The translations under genes and the position numbers were made by a program. This document shows, one piece after another, positions 1 to 6,999 of a stretch of 25,337 nucleotides of DNA. Numbering within the stretch: the stretch's first letter is position 1; every line of letters begins with the position of its first letter. The notes under the pieces were generated by a model that did not search any database, was not told the DNA's origin, and worked only from the letters and a program-made list of their open reading frames with translations. Source of the DNA: a virus; IMG/VR virus record IMGVR_UViG_3300009104_000114, positions 1 through 25,337 of that record, one strand, 5' to 3'.

Positions 1-22
1 TGAGGCGGGAGTCCCGTTTGAC

Positions 23-48
23 ATCCCAAACTTTCGAAAACCTGTGGT
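23..48. promoter_or_regulatory. Possible operator half-related to the 9681-9706 palindrome
   Basis: Positions 34-47 read TCGAAAACCTGTGG, which matches the right half of the much better palindrome at 9692-9705 (TCGAAAATCTGTGC) except at two positions. Around the TCGA centre this copy is only partly symmetric (8 of 13 pairs). A shared regulator binding both sites is inference from the similarity. Only two copies were found by eye. Confidence 0.3.
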
Positions 49-50
49 CC

Positions 51-121
51 GCCCCCTAGAGCGGGCACTAAAGCCAGAACGGCGGGCTGTTCCATTCTGG
101 CTTTAGGAGTACGCCCCCTAG
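51..121. repeat. Symmetric repeat structure upstream of integrase; candidate attachment or regulatory site
   Basis: A perfect 12-bp inverted repeat, CTAAAGCCAGAA at 68-79 and its complement at 95-106, surrounds a 15-nt loop. It is flanked on both sides by the direct repeat GCCCCCTAG (51-59 and 113-121), so the whole structure is nearly symmetric about position 86. Large serine integrases commonly recombine at an att site of about 50 bp next to their gene, and this is the only prominent structure between the window edge and int. A terminator is less likely because no T-run follows the hairpin. A protein operator is an equally open reading. Confidence 0.35.
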
Positions 122-151
122 GACGAGAGACCATTTCCAGTACCCCCAACC

Positions 152-176
152 GAACGGAGGCCTAGCCGCCTCCGAC
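152..176 (+). promoter_or_regulatory. ECF-type promoter P1 (integrase)
   Basis: GAAC at 152-155, a 14-nt spacer, then CTCCGAC at 170-176. This is one of six sites in the window with identical elements and spacing. The integrase ATG begins 11 nt after the last base of the -10 element, so the predicted transcript is leaderless or nearly so. Assignment as a promoter rests on recurrence, constant spacing and position; no transcription start is known. Confidence 0.7.
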
Positions 177-186
177 AGGGGGGAAC

Positions 187-1866
187 ATGGCAACGAAGGG
201 GAACACCACCCGGGCAGCGATCTACACCCGGAAGTCATCGCTGGACGAACGGTCCGGCGATAACCGCAGCACCACCGCCCAGGAGCGGGAGTGTCGGGCC
301 CTGGCCGAGCGCCTCGGGTTCGAGGTCGTCGAGGTCTACGCCGAGGCAATCGGCACCAGCGCCTCACACCTAACCAACGACGCCCGGCCCGAGTTCGCCC
401 GGGCCATGGCCGACATGGGCTCCCGGTTCGACGTCCTCGTCGCCTGGGCCCTCGACCGGGTCACCAGGAAGGGCATCGACGAGATGGCCGGCCTGTTCCG
501 CCGCATCGAGGAGACCGGGGGCCGGGTCGTAACGAACGACTTCGACAGCGCCGGCAGCGAGGCCCGCATCCTGGGCACGCTGGTCTCCGAGCTCAGCCGA
601 GGCGAGATGGCCAAGCTCTCGGAGCGGGTCCGCCGGGGCAAGTCCGAGCAGATGTTGAGGGGCGAGTACCAAGGCGGCAGCGTCCCCTACGGCTGGCAGG
701 CCGTCCGCCGTCCGAACGAGCCGACCATGCTCGAGCTGGACCCCGAGGCCGTTTTGGTCATCCGGGAGATGGTCGACCGGATCATCGGCGGCGCCACGCT
801 GGGCGAGGTCTGCACCTGGGCCAACGGTGCCGGACACCGAACCTCGAACGGGGCGCCCTGGTCGAAGTCGACCCTCGGCCGGTTCATCAAGTCGAAGCAC
901 CTCCTCGGCCACCTCCGGCAACTCGACGACGTCTACCGGGACGCCGAGGGCAACCCGGTCGAGGTGGTCGAACCGATCCTCACCGAGGGGCAGTTCGTCC
1001 GGGTGGCCAAGGTCCTAGCCAGCCGCCGCCGTGGCGGTGACGGTGGCACCGGACGGCCGAAGGTTCAGGACCGGCTGGCTATTGGCAAGACCATGCTCGC
1101 CGGACTGATCAAGTGCGGGGACTGCGGTCGCAACCTCTCGAGGTACTCGTACCAACGGCATAACAAGCCCTACACCTACTACCAGTGCCACGACTGCCTG
1201 ACCGGCAAGCCCTTCATGGTCCGGGGAGCCGAGGTCGACGCCTTGGTGGCCGGCGAGGCCCTGGGCTTCCTCGCCCGCCTCGAGCCCGAGTCGCCGATTG
1301 TCGACGAGGTCGCCCGCCGCTGGATGGCCCGGTACACGCCGGAACAGATGACCAAGCGCCAGGAGCTAGAGGACGAGGTCGAGGCCATCGAGGGCCGGCT
1401 CCGGAAACTCCGCAGCGACTACTACGACGCCGGCCGGATGTCCGACGACGAGTTCGACGAGCGGGAGGAGCGCCTCCAGGGCCGGGTCGATGAGCTACGG
1501 GCAGAGGTGGGCACCATGCCGGCGCCGACCGCTGACCTGTCGGCCATCCAGGCGCTCGTCGATTCCAACGACGACCCCGACGCCGACCCGACGGCCGAGG
1601 GTTCAGCCTGGGCCAACCTCGAAGACCACGATCGGCGGGACATCATCAAGCTCCTCGTCGACACCGTGACCATCGAGCGACGGGCCAAGGCCGGCGATGA
1701 CATCGAGACCGCCGAGAACGGTGGCCGGGTGTCGATCACGTTCGCCACGCCGTCCAACGTCGTTGAGCTAGGGGCCAGGACCGCCCGCCGCCGGACCTAT
1801 TCCACGGCGGTGAAGGTCGCTGGCTTTGAGGGGGCCAGCAGAGCGACTGTGGCCGCCACGGCCTGA
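187..1866 (+). CDS. int: Large serine recombinase / phage integrase
   Basis: Site-specific recombinase that would integrate the phage genome into the host chromosome and, with a directionality factor, excise it. The 559-residue length is typical of large serine integrases. The N-terminal resolvase domain (about residues 9-160) contains the catalytic motif YTRKS with the nucleophile predicted at Ser17. A recombinase domain follows, with the conserved GGSVPYGW stretch near residue 165. A zinc ribbon is formed by Cys310-x2-Cys313 and Cys334-x2-Cys337, followed by a charged coiled-coil segment at about residues 384-441. ATG 187 follows a G-rich run and lies close to promoter P1, which supports this start. 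The gp3-like protein at 3476 is the expected directionality partner. Annotation of family is secure; the attachment site is not proven. Confidence 0.97.
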   Translation: MATKGNTTRAAIYTRKSSLDERSGDNRSTTAQERECRALAERLGFEVVEVYAEAIGTSASHLTNDARPEFARAMADMGSRFDVLVAWALDRVTRKGIDEMAGLFRRIEETGGRVVTNDFDSAGSEARILGTLVSELSRGEMAKLSERVRRGKSEQMLRGEYQGGSVPYGWQAVRRPNEPTMLELDPEAVLVIREMVDRIIGGATLGEVCTWANGAGHRTSNGAPWSKSTLGRFIKSKHLLGHLRQLDDVYRDAEGNPVEVVEPILTEGQFVRVAKVLASRRRGGDGGTGRPKVQDRLAIGKTMLAGLIKCGDCGRNLSRYSYQRHNKPYTYYQCHDCLTGKPFMVRGAEVDALVAGEALGFLARLEPESPIVDEVARRWMARYTPEQMTKRQELEDEVEAIEGRLRKLRSDYYDAGRMSDDEFDEREERLQGRVDELRAEVGTMPAPTADLSAIQALVDSNDDPDADPTAEGSAWANLEDHDRRDIIKLLVDTVTIERRAKAGDDIETAENGGRVSITFATPSNVVELGARTARRRTYSTAVKVAGFEGASRATVAATA

Positions 1867-1879
1867 ACAGGAGGACACG

Positions 1880-2242
1880 ATGGACGACTCAACCTTCCGA
1901 CCGAACTCCCGGAACACCTGCCCGTACCCAGGCTGCGACATGCCGAAGGGCGACGGGTTCGCCGGCACCTGCTTCCGCCACGATGGCCGCGAGGACCTCG
2001 ACGTGGACCAGGTGCTGAGCTACGACCCCGACTCCGAGAGGCCGTACCAGCCGCCACGGCGAACGATCGAGGCCGGCGACGTTCTGACCTATGCCACCTA
2101 CGGCGGCAGCCACCGGCAGGTGGTCGTCACCCGGCACTACGACGACATCAAGTACGGGGAGCCCGGGTTCACCGGCGAGATGGCCAACGGCCACCAGGTC
2201 TGGGGCTACGACCGACAGGTGGTGCGCTGGCCCGGCGAGTAG
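1880..2242 (+). CDS. Small putative zinc-binding protein, unknown function
   Basis: A 120-residue protein not recognised as a named family. The N-terminus has Cys14-x4-Cys19-x11-Cys31-x2-His34, a plausible single zinc site. The C-terminal half (about residues 55-118) is rich in Thr, Val, Tyr and Gly with short alternating hydrophobics, suggesting a small beta-barrel such as an SH3-like fold; this is inference. ATG 1880 is preferred over an in-frame upstream start at 1826 because AGGAGG at 1869-1874 sits 5 nt before it and the upstream extension overlaps the integrase. It is the last gene of the integrase transcription unit, directly before the 2258-2293 terminator, so it may be a regulator or accessory factor of lysogeny. 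Confidence 0.8.
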   Translation: MDDSTFRPNSRNTCPYPGCDMPKGDGFAGTCFRHDGREDLDVDQVLSYDPDSERPYQPPRRTIEAGDVLTYATYGGSHRQVVVTRHYDDIKYGEPGFTGEMANGHQVWGYDRQVVRWPGE

Positions 2243-2250
2243 CTCGAACT

Positions 2251-2275
2251 GAACACCAGGGGCCGCACCTCCGAC
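2251..2275 (+). promoter_or_regulatory. ECF-type promoter P2, nested in a terminator
   Basis: GAAC at 2251-2254, 14 nt, CTCCGAC at 2269-2275. The -10 element lies across the end of the left arm and the loop of the terminator hairpin at 2258-2293. A transcript starting about 7 nt downstream would begin at the right arm and could not form the hairpin, so P2 transcription would escape the terminator that stops upstream RNA. A GTG starts 10 nt after the -10 element, but the SD-supported ATG is at 2354. Confidence 0.68.
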
Positions 2276-2293
2276 TGAGGGGGTGTGGCCCCT
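2258..2293 (+). terminator. Rho-independent terminator of the integrase unit
   Basis: AGGGGCCGCACC (2258-2269) pairs with GGTGTGGCCCCT (2282-2293), 12 bp with one G-U pair and a 12-nt loop. It is followed by the pyrimidine-rich tract CTTCCTTTCTTCT. It lies 15 nt after the stop of the 1880-2242 gene. Confidence 0.85.
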
Positions 2294-2353
2294 CTTCCTT
2301 TCTTCTACAAGGGGCCCGACCTATCGCCGACCGACCCTCGCTGGAGGTCCCCC

Positions 2354-2527
2354 ATGTTCCCCAAGTTCCACCTCGTCCACCCCGCCCGCCTGTTCGCCCT
2401 CATTGAGGCCGTCATCGCCGCCGTCGCTGCGTTCCTACCGATGAGCGGGCCCCAGGTGGCGGCCCTGTGCGCCGTCGCCGCCGTCATCACCGGCGAGGGC
2501 GTCAAGCGTCGAGTCCCTGCGGGGTAG
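2354..2527 (+). CDS. Small membrane protein, possibly holin-like
   Basis: A 57-residue protein with two hydrophobic stretches, about residues 13-29 and 33-47, separated by a short MSGPQ turn, and a basic C-terminus (VKRRV). This is the layout of small phage membrane proteins, some annotated as holins; no endolysin is present here to support a lysis role, so function is unassigned. ATG 2354 is chosen because GGAGG lies 6 nt upstream. An alternative start at GTG 2285 would give an 80-residue form and sits at the same short distance from P2 as the starts after P1, P4 and P6. The gene has its own promoter and is closed by the 2563-2602 terminator, making it a self-contained cassette. Confidence 0.65.
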   Translation: MFPKFHLVHPARLFALIEAVIAAVAAFLPMSGPQVAALCAVAAVITGEGVKRRVPAG

Positions 2528-2562
2528 GCCCCGGGCGCCTGGCCCGAATCAACCAGCTCACG

Positions 2563-2602
2563 AGAAGGCCCGCCCCTCACCTCCCCTGGGGGCGGGCCTT
2601 CT
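2563..2602 (+). terminator. Strong Rho-independent terminator
   Basis: A perfect 14-bp stem: AGAAGGCCCGCCCC (2563-2576) with its exact complement at 2589-2602, a 12-nt loop, and the T-rich tail TCTTGG after the right arm. It closes the membrane-protein cassette and immediately precedes promoter P3. Confidence 0.9.
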
Positions 2603-2615
2603 TCTCTTGGTGGCC

Positions 2616-2640
2616 GAACGCCGACGCCTCGTTCTCCGAC
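2616..2640 (+). promoter_or_regulatory. ECF-type promoter P3 (exonuclease/RDF operon)
   Basis: GAAC at 2616-2619, 14 nt, CTCCGAC at 2634-2640, beginning 13 nt after the right arm of the 2563-2602 terminator. The first gene downstream starts at ATG 2671 with its own GAGGAG Shine-Dalgarno, so this transcript would have a short leader. Confidence 0.72.
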
Positions 2641-2670
2641 TGGGGAAGGCGTACAGCGTGAGGAGCCCAG

Positions 2671-3489
2671 ATGACCCAGCCCAAAGTGAAGACCATCAGC
2701 CGTGGCCAAGGAGCGGCACGAGGCCGGTGGTACGTCGACCAGGCCACCGGCGACAAGTTGCCCAGCGTCACGTCGATCACCGGCCAACTGCCGAAGCCGG
2801 CGATCGCTTTCTGGCGCGGCAAGGAGGTGGCCAAGGCCGCCGTCGAGGACTTCGGCACCCTGGCCGACTTCATCACGAAGGGGAAGCCGGACGCCGCGAT
2901 CGACCACTTGAAGAGGGCGCCGGACCGCAGCAGCGGTAAGGCCGCCGAGCTGGGGAGCATCATCCACGACCTCGTCGACCGCCATAACAAGGGGGAGACC
3001 CTCGAGCGGGTTCATCCCGACCACCGGCCGTTCGTCGACCAGTACGAGCGGTACATCCGGGAGTTCAGCCCGGGCGTCATCGAGTCCGAGGTAACGGTCT
3101 GGAGCGACACGCATGGGTACGCCGGCACCTTGGACCAGGTCGCCATGTTCGACGACGAGGCCGTCATCATCGACGTGAAGACCGGCGCCAGCGGTGTCTG
3201 GCCAGACACGGCGCTGCAGCTGGCGGCGTACGCCCGGGCCGACTGCATCATCGACGCCGAAGGCGAGCGCCGGCCCATGCCTCAGATCGACGGCGCTGCA
3301 GTGCTGTGGCTCCGGCCGGACAAGTTCGAGCTCGTCCCGGTGCGGGCCCTGGACGACGACGTGTTCGAGGTGTTCCTCGCCCTGCAAAAGATCTCCTCGT
3401 GGTCCTACGAGGTGAGCAAAACGGTCCTCGGACCGCCACTGAAACCAGAAACAAGCACAGACAAGGAGGCCGCAGATGGCCCTCAGTAA
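2671..3489 (+). CDS. PD-(D/E)XK exonuclease, RecB/Cas4-like
   Basis: A 272-residue nuclease of the phage recombination exonuclease type, expected to resect double-stranded ends during replication or recombination. The core motifs are in order: His99 in ELGSIIHDL, Asp155 in GTLD, the Asp168-x-Lys170 pair in IIDVKTG, and QLAAYA about 15 residues later, the usual Q-x3-Y tail motif of RecB-family nucleases. The N-terminal part (GDKLPSVTSIT, AFWRGKE) resembles the region found in phage members of this family. The last 14 nt overlap the next gene, which implies coupled expression. There is no annealing protein of recognisable type beside it, so pairing with a recombinase is not shown. Confidence 0.85.
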   Translation: MTQPKVKTISRGQGAARGRWYVDQATGDKLPSVTSITGQLPKPAIAFWRGKEVAKAAVEDFGTLADFITKGKPDAAIDHLKRAPDRSSGKAAELGSIIHDLVDRHNKGETLERVHPDHRPFVDQYERYIREFSPGVIESEVTVWSDTHGYAGTLDQVAMFDDEAVIIDVKTGASGVWPDTALQLAAYARADCIIDAEGERRPMPQIDGAAVLWLRPDKFELVPVRALDDDVFEVFLALQKISSWSYEVSKTVLGPPLKPETSTDKEAADGPQ

Positions 3490-4120
3490 GGCAATCTTCG
3501 ACACCGCCCCGAGCTTCGGGCAGACCGACATCGTCGGGCGGTTCAGGTCCGGGACCCAGGACGGTGGTCGCCCCATCGCCCTGTCCGCCTGGCGGGTGAC
3601 GACGGGTGATCCCGAACTCGCCGCCCAGGTGGCCAAGGCCTACGGCGGTACGCCGGCGCCATGGGACACCCGCACCGAGGAATCCCTCGAGGTCTACACC
3701 GACGCCTCGGAGGTGGCGGTGATCTTCGAGGACATCTTCGGTGAGATGACCCTGTGGGGTCGCAACAAGCCGATCCGTAGCTGTGACGGCGTGGTCCAGA
3801 ACGACGACGGCCAGACGCCCTGCGCCTGCCCGGCCGACTTCAGCGAACGGAAGGCCAAGGCCCGGGAGGGCAGCGCCTGTCAGCCGAACATCCGGGTGCG
3901 GTTCCGCCTGGCCGACATGCCCGACGCCGGCCTGTGGCGGTTCACCTCGTCCAGTTGGCAGCTGGCCCAGGAGATCCCCGACCTGGTCGAGGACCTCAAG
4001 GCGGCCGGCAGCGGTGAAGGCACCCTGTCGCTGAAGCTCATCGAGTGGGAAACCAAGGCCGGCGAGGCCCGCAAGTTCACCAAGCCGGTCCTGAAGCTTC
4101 ACGCCCCGGCCGCCGCCTAA
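3476..4120 (+). CDS. Recombination directionality factor-like protein (phiC31 gp3-like)
   Basis: A 214-residue protein resembling the gp3 family, whose phiC31 member binds the serine integrase and switches it from integration to excision. Supporting features are the LSAWRVTTGDPELAAQVAKA segment (residues 36-55), the YGG-x4-W motif, RSCDG at 101-105, and four cysteines (103, 116, 118, 135) likely to hold zinc, then the LWRFTSSSW strand. Many members sit among replication genes, as here, rather than beside int. ATG 3476 has AGGAGG upstream and overlaps the exonuclease end. Family recognition is from memory of conserved motifs; some members may have a replication role rather than, or as well as, an RDF role. 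Confidence 0.72.
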   Translation: MALSKAIFDTAPSFGQTDIVGRFRSGTQDGGRPIALSAWRVTTGDPELAAQVAKAYGGTPAPWDTRTEESLEVYTDASEVAVIFEDIFGEMTLWGRNKPIRSCDGVVQNDDGQTPCACPADFSERKAKAREGSACQPNIRVRFRLADMPDAGLWRFTSSSWQLAQEIPDLVEDLKAAGSGEGTLSLKLIEWETKAGEARKFTKPVLKLHAPAAA

Positions 4121-4455
4121 TGGCCAACCCGTCGAAGGCCCGAGGCACCCGGTTCGAGGTGGCCTGCGCCGACTACCTGAGGTCGGCCGGCTTCCCGGAC
4201 TGCTTCCGAATGGCCGACGGCGGTGAACACGACGCCGGCGATCTGGGGGGGCTGCCCCAGGTCGCCGCCGAGTGTCGAGATCGGGCCCGCCTGGACCTGG
4301 CCGGCAACGTGGCCGACGCCAACCGCCGAGCCATTGAGAAGGGCGTGCCCTTCGGCGTGACGATCATGAAGAAGCGAGGCGCCCCGATCGCCGACGCCTA
4401 CGTGGCGTGCGACCTGGAAACGTTCGCCCGCCTCCTCCATGCGCTGAACAACTAG
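4120..4455 (+). CDS. Holliday junction resolvase-like PD-(D/E)XK nuclease
   Basis: A 111-residue protein of the size and pattern of phage Holliday junction resolvases that process branched DNA. Conserved positions visible are Arg11-Phe-Glu13, Gly40-Asp41 in GDLGGLP, and Glu51 in AECR, followed by ALVVAVK-like strand residues (VTIMKKRG). The expected E-x-K catalytic lysine is an arginine here (Glu51-Cys52-Arg53), which could reduce activity or be a tolerated variant. ATG 4120 overlaps the preceding stop by one base (TAATG), so translation is coupled; an upstream in-frame start at 4045 would lie inside the RDF gene and is disfavoured. Promoter P4 starts inside its last codons. Confidence 0.68.
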   Translation: MANPSKARGTRFEVACADYLRSAGFPDCFRMADGGEHDAGDLGGLPQVAAECRDRARLDLAGNVADANRRAIEKGVPFGVTIMKKRGAPIADAYVACDLETFARLLHALNN

Positions 4456-4470
4456 CGACGGATCTCCGAC
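4446..4470 (+). promoter_or_regulatory. ECF-type promoter P4 (primase-polymerase operon)
   Basis: GAAC at 4446-4449 lies inside the end of the resolvase gene; after 14 nt comes CTCCGAC at 4464-4470. The GTG start of the primase-helicase begins 10 nt after the -10 element, predicting a leaderless or near-leaderless mRNA. Confidence 0.7.
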
Positions 4471-4479
4471 GGGGTAGGG

Positions 4480-6999
4480 GTGACGACACTTCAAGACATC
4501 CTCGACCGGGTCGGCGACGTCACTGAGAAGGACGGCACCTACGTCGGCGTCTGCCCTTGTCACGATGACCGCCGGCCCAGCCTGGCCCTGACCCTCCAGG
4601 CCGGCGGCAAGTTGCTCGTCTATTGCCGGGCCGGCTGCCACACCACCGAGGTGGTGCGGGCCCTGGGCCTGAGGATGAGCGACCTGTTCGGTGTCGAAGC
4701 CGGCGACGGCGTCGTCGTCGCAAGCTCTGGCCCTGCGGCACCTCCCACCGCCGACATGATCGCCGAGCTCGAGGACTACGTGACCGAAGCCAACGGCCTC
4801 TACCGGGGGAGCCCGGCGGCGGCCTACGCCTTGGAGCGGTTCGGTCTCACCGAGGACATGGGGTACTGGTTCCGCCTCGGCTACGACGACGGCAGCCTGG
4901 ACATGACCTGGGTGACGCCGGAGTTCCACGCCGTTCCCCGGCTGGTGGTCCCCTTTGTCGGCTTCGACTCGGTCGTCAGGGCGGTCCAGGGGCGAGCCCT
5001 GGTCGAGCACCGCACCCGCTGGTGTGGCCTCCGTAACCCGCCCGGCCACAGTTGGGCCACGCTGGGGACGTTCCTGCTCGACGGGGACGACCACAACATC
5101 TGCGTGGCCGAAGGCCCGGGCGACGCCCTGACCTCTCTGGCGGCCGGCACCTCATCGGTGCTGATCCGAGGCGCCGCCCTGAGCCGCAACTCGTCCACCC
5201 TGGACACGCTGATAGCCGGCACCGAGGGCCGCCGGGTCGTCCTGGCCGGCGACGCTGACCCCAGCGGCGTCGACTTCAACATCAGCCTCGGTGCGGCGTT
5301 GGCCGATGCCGGCGCCCAGGTCCACACGCTCCAGTTGGGTGCCGGCGGGGACCTCACAGAGTGGCGTGAGAGCGCCACACAGACGTTCAGGGACGAGTTC
5401 CAACGTGCCCTGCGGTCAGCGCCCCGCATCGACGCCAACGCCCTACCGCCGGCCATTACGGGCCAGGACGGCGACGAGCTAGAGGCCGACCTGCCGGAGC
5501 AGTTCCGCCGCACCGACGAGGGCAACGCCCGCCGCCTGGTCGCCATCACCGGCGGCATGGCCCGGTGGTGCCCGGCGCTGGGCTGGCTCATCTACGACCG
5601 GGGCGCCTGGCAGATCGACGACACCCGCATGATCGAACGGGCCATGGCAGCGATGTGCGAGAACATGCTGGCCCAGGCCACGGACATGATCGCTGCCGGT
5701 GAGCTTGTCGATGACGACGAGCTCGTCGCCTACGGCCAGTCCCTCATGAGTTGGGCCCTCCGGTCCGAGAACACGCCGAGGTTTGAGGCAGCCATCAAGC
5801 GGGCCCAGCCGATGGTGGCCGTCGGCTTCGACCTGCTCGATGCGAACGACCACCTATTGCCGGTGGCCAACGGGACCATCGACCTCCGGACGTCGGAGCT
5901 ACGGCCGCACGACCCGGCCGACTTCATGACGTTCCGGGTGGATGTCGAGTACCACCCCGACGCCGAGTGTCCGAAGTTCAAGGCGTTCCTGTTGCAGGCC
6001 ATGAATGGCGCCAGCGAGATGGTCGAGTTCCTACGCCGCACGATCGGCTACGGCCTGACCGGCTCAACCGCTGAGCAGTCGTTCGCCGTTTTCCACGGCG
6101 GCGGTGCGAACGGTAAGTCCGTCCTGACATCGACGCTGTCCAAGGTGTTCGAGGCCATCACCGCCGTGGCCAGCTTCGCCACGTTCGAGCTAAAGCCGGC
6201 GGGGTCATCGACGGCGGACTTGGCTGCGCTTCGCAACAAGCGCCTGGTCCTGTCCCAGGAGGGCGAGGCCGGCCGGGCGATGGCCGAGTCCGTTCTGAAG
6301 CGCTGCACCGGCGGGGACAAACTCACCGCCCGGATGCTTTACCGGGACGCCATGAGTTTCTGGCCCAAGTTCCTGCTCATTCTCTCAACGAACCACCGGC
6401 CGACCGTCCGGGGCCAGGACCCGGGCTTCTGGCGGCGGGTCCTGTATTGCCCGTTCGACCGGTTCGTCCCGCCGGACGAACGGGACCCGCAGCTCGTCGA
6501 GAAACTGCTCATCGAGGCAGAGGGCATCCTGGCCTTCTTCGTCGAGGGGGCACGGCAGTGGTACGAGGCCGGCGGACTGAACCCGCCCGCCCAGGTCCGA
6601 GAGGGCACCGCTCACTACCAGCAGACATCCGACGAACTCGGCGGCTTCGTCGGCTGGGTCGTCGTCGCTGATCCGTCAGCCCGCATCCTGGGCCGGGAGG
6701 TCTACGAGGAATACAGGTCGTGGGCGATTGCCGAAGGTGTGCCCCCGTGGTCGGCGAGGGCGCTGAACGAGGGCCTGTGCGAACGCCTGGCCGGCGTGGT
6801 CAAACGCAAGCGCCGCGAGGGTGTCTGGCTGGACGGTCTCCGCCTGGCCACCGACGACGATCGCATCGGTGACGAACGTGGCGGTGACGACCCCCCTTCT
6901 GAAACTTCCCCTAAGGGCTCCGATTCTGACTCACATGAGAAAGTCTCAGAGCGGGGGTCTACATCACCACAACCGTCACCGACCGAGGGCACCGAATGA
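4480..6999 (+). CDS. DNA primase-helicase fusion (CHC2 zinc finger, Toprim, D5/SF3 helicase)
   Basis: An 839-residue replication protein that combines primer synthesis and DNA unwinding. The N-terminal zinc site has Cys25, His28, Cys49 and Cys53. The Toprim core has Glu211 in VAEGPGD and Asp258/Asp260 in AGDADPSG. A D5_N-type linker (about residues 440-525) precedes the SF3 ATPase with Walker A GGGANGKS (Lys546), an acidic Walker B at about Glu594 in LSQEGEAG, and the LSTN...FWRR sensor/arginine segment near residues 640-665. The last 50 residues are acidic and Ser/Pro-rich, probably disordered. GTG 4480 is the start supported by frame and by P4; no good Shine-Dalgarno with normal spacing is present. 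It overlaps the polymerase start by ATGA. Confidence 0.93.
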   Translation: MTTLQDILDRVGDVTEKDGTYVGVCPCHDDRRPSLALTLQAGGKLLVYCRAGCHTTEVVRALGLRMSDLFGVEAGDGVVVASSGPAAPPTADMIAELEDYVTEANGLYRGSPAAAYALERFGLTEDMGYWFRLGYDDGSLDMTWVTPEFHAVPRLVVPFVGFDSVVRAVQGRALVEHRTRWCGLRNPPGHSWATLGTFLLDGDDHNICVAEGPGDALTSLAAGTSSVLIRGAALSRNSSTLDTLIAGTEGRRVVLAGDADPSGVDFNISLGAALADAGAQVHTLQLGAGGDLTEWRESATQTFRDEFQRALRSAPRIDANALPPAITGQDGDELEADLPEQFRRTDEGNARRLVAITGGMARWCPALGWLIYDRGAWQIDDTRMIERAMAAMCENMLAQATDMIAAGELVDDDELVAYGQSLMSWALRSENTPRFEAAIKRAQPMVAVGFDLLDANDHLLPVANGTIDLRTSELRPHDPADFMTFRVDVEYHPDAECPKFKAFLLQAMNGASEMVEFLRRTIGYGLTGSTAEQSFAVFHGGGANGKSVLTSTLSKVFEAITAVASFATFELKPAGSSTADLAALRNKRLVLSQEGEAGRAMAESVLKRCTGGDKLTARMLYRDAMSFWPKFLLILSTNHRPTVRGQDPGFWRRVLYCPFDRFVPPDERDPQLVEKLLIEAEGILAFFVEGARQWYEAGGLNPPAQVREGTAHYQQTSDELGGFVGWVVVADPSARILGREVYEEYRSWAIAEGVPPWSARALNEGLCERLAGVVKRKRREGVWLDGLRLATDDDRIGDERGGDDPPSETSPKGSDSDSHEKVSERGSTSPQPSPTEGTE

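Noticed and set aside
18-23. TTGACA resembling a sigma-70 -35 element
   Set aside because: The position 17 nt downstream reads CCTGTG, with no acceptable -10 hexamer.
1865-1888. TGAAC followed by CGAC before the 1880 gene
   Set aside because: Spacing is one short (16 instead of 17), the CTC before CGAC is absent, and the CGAC lies in the coding sequence.
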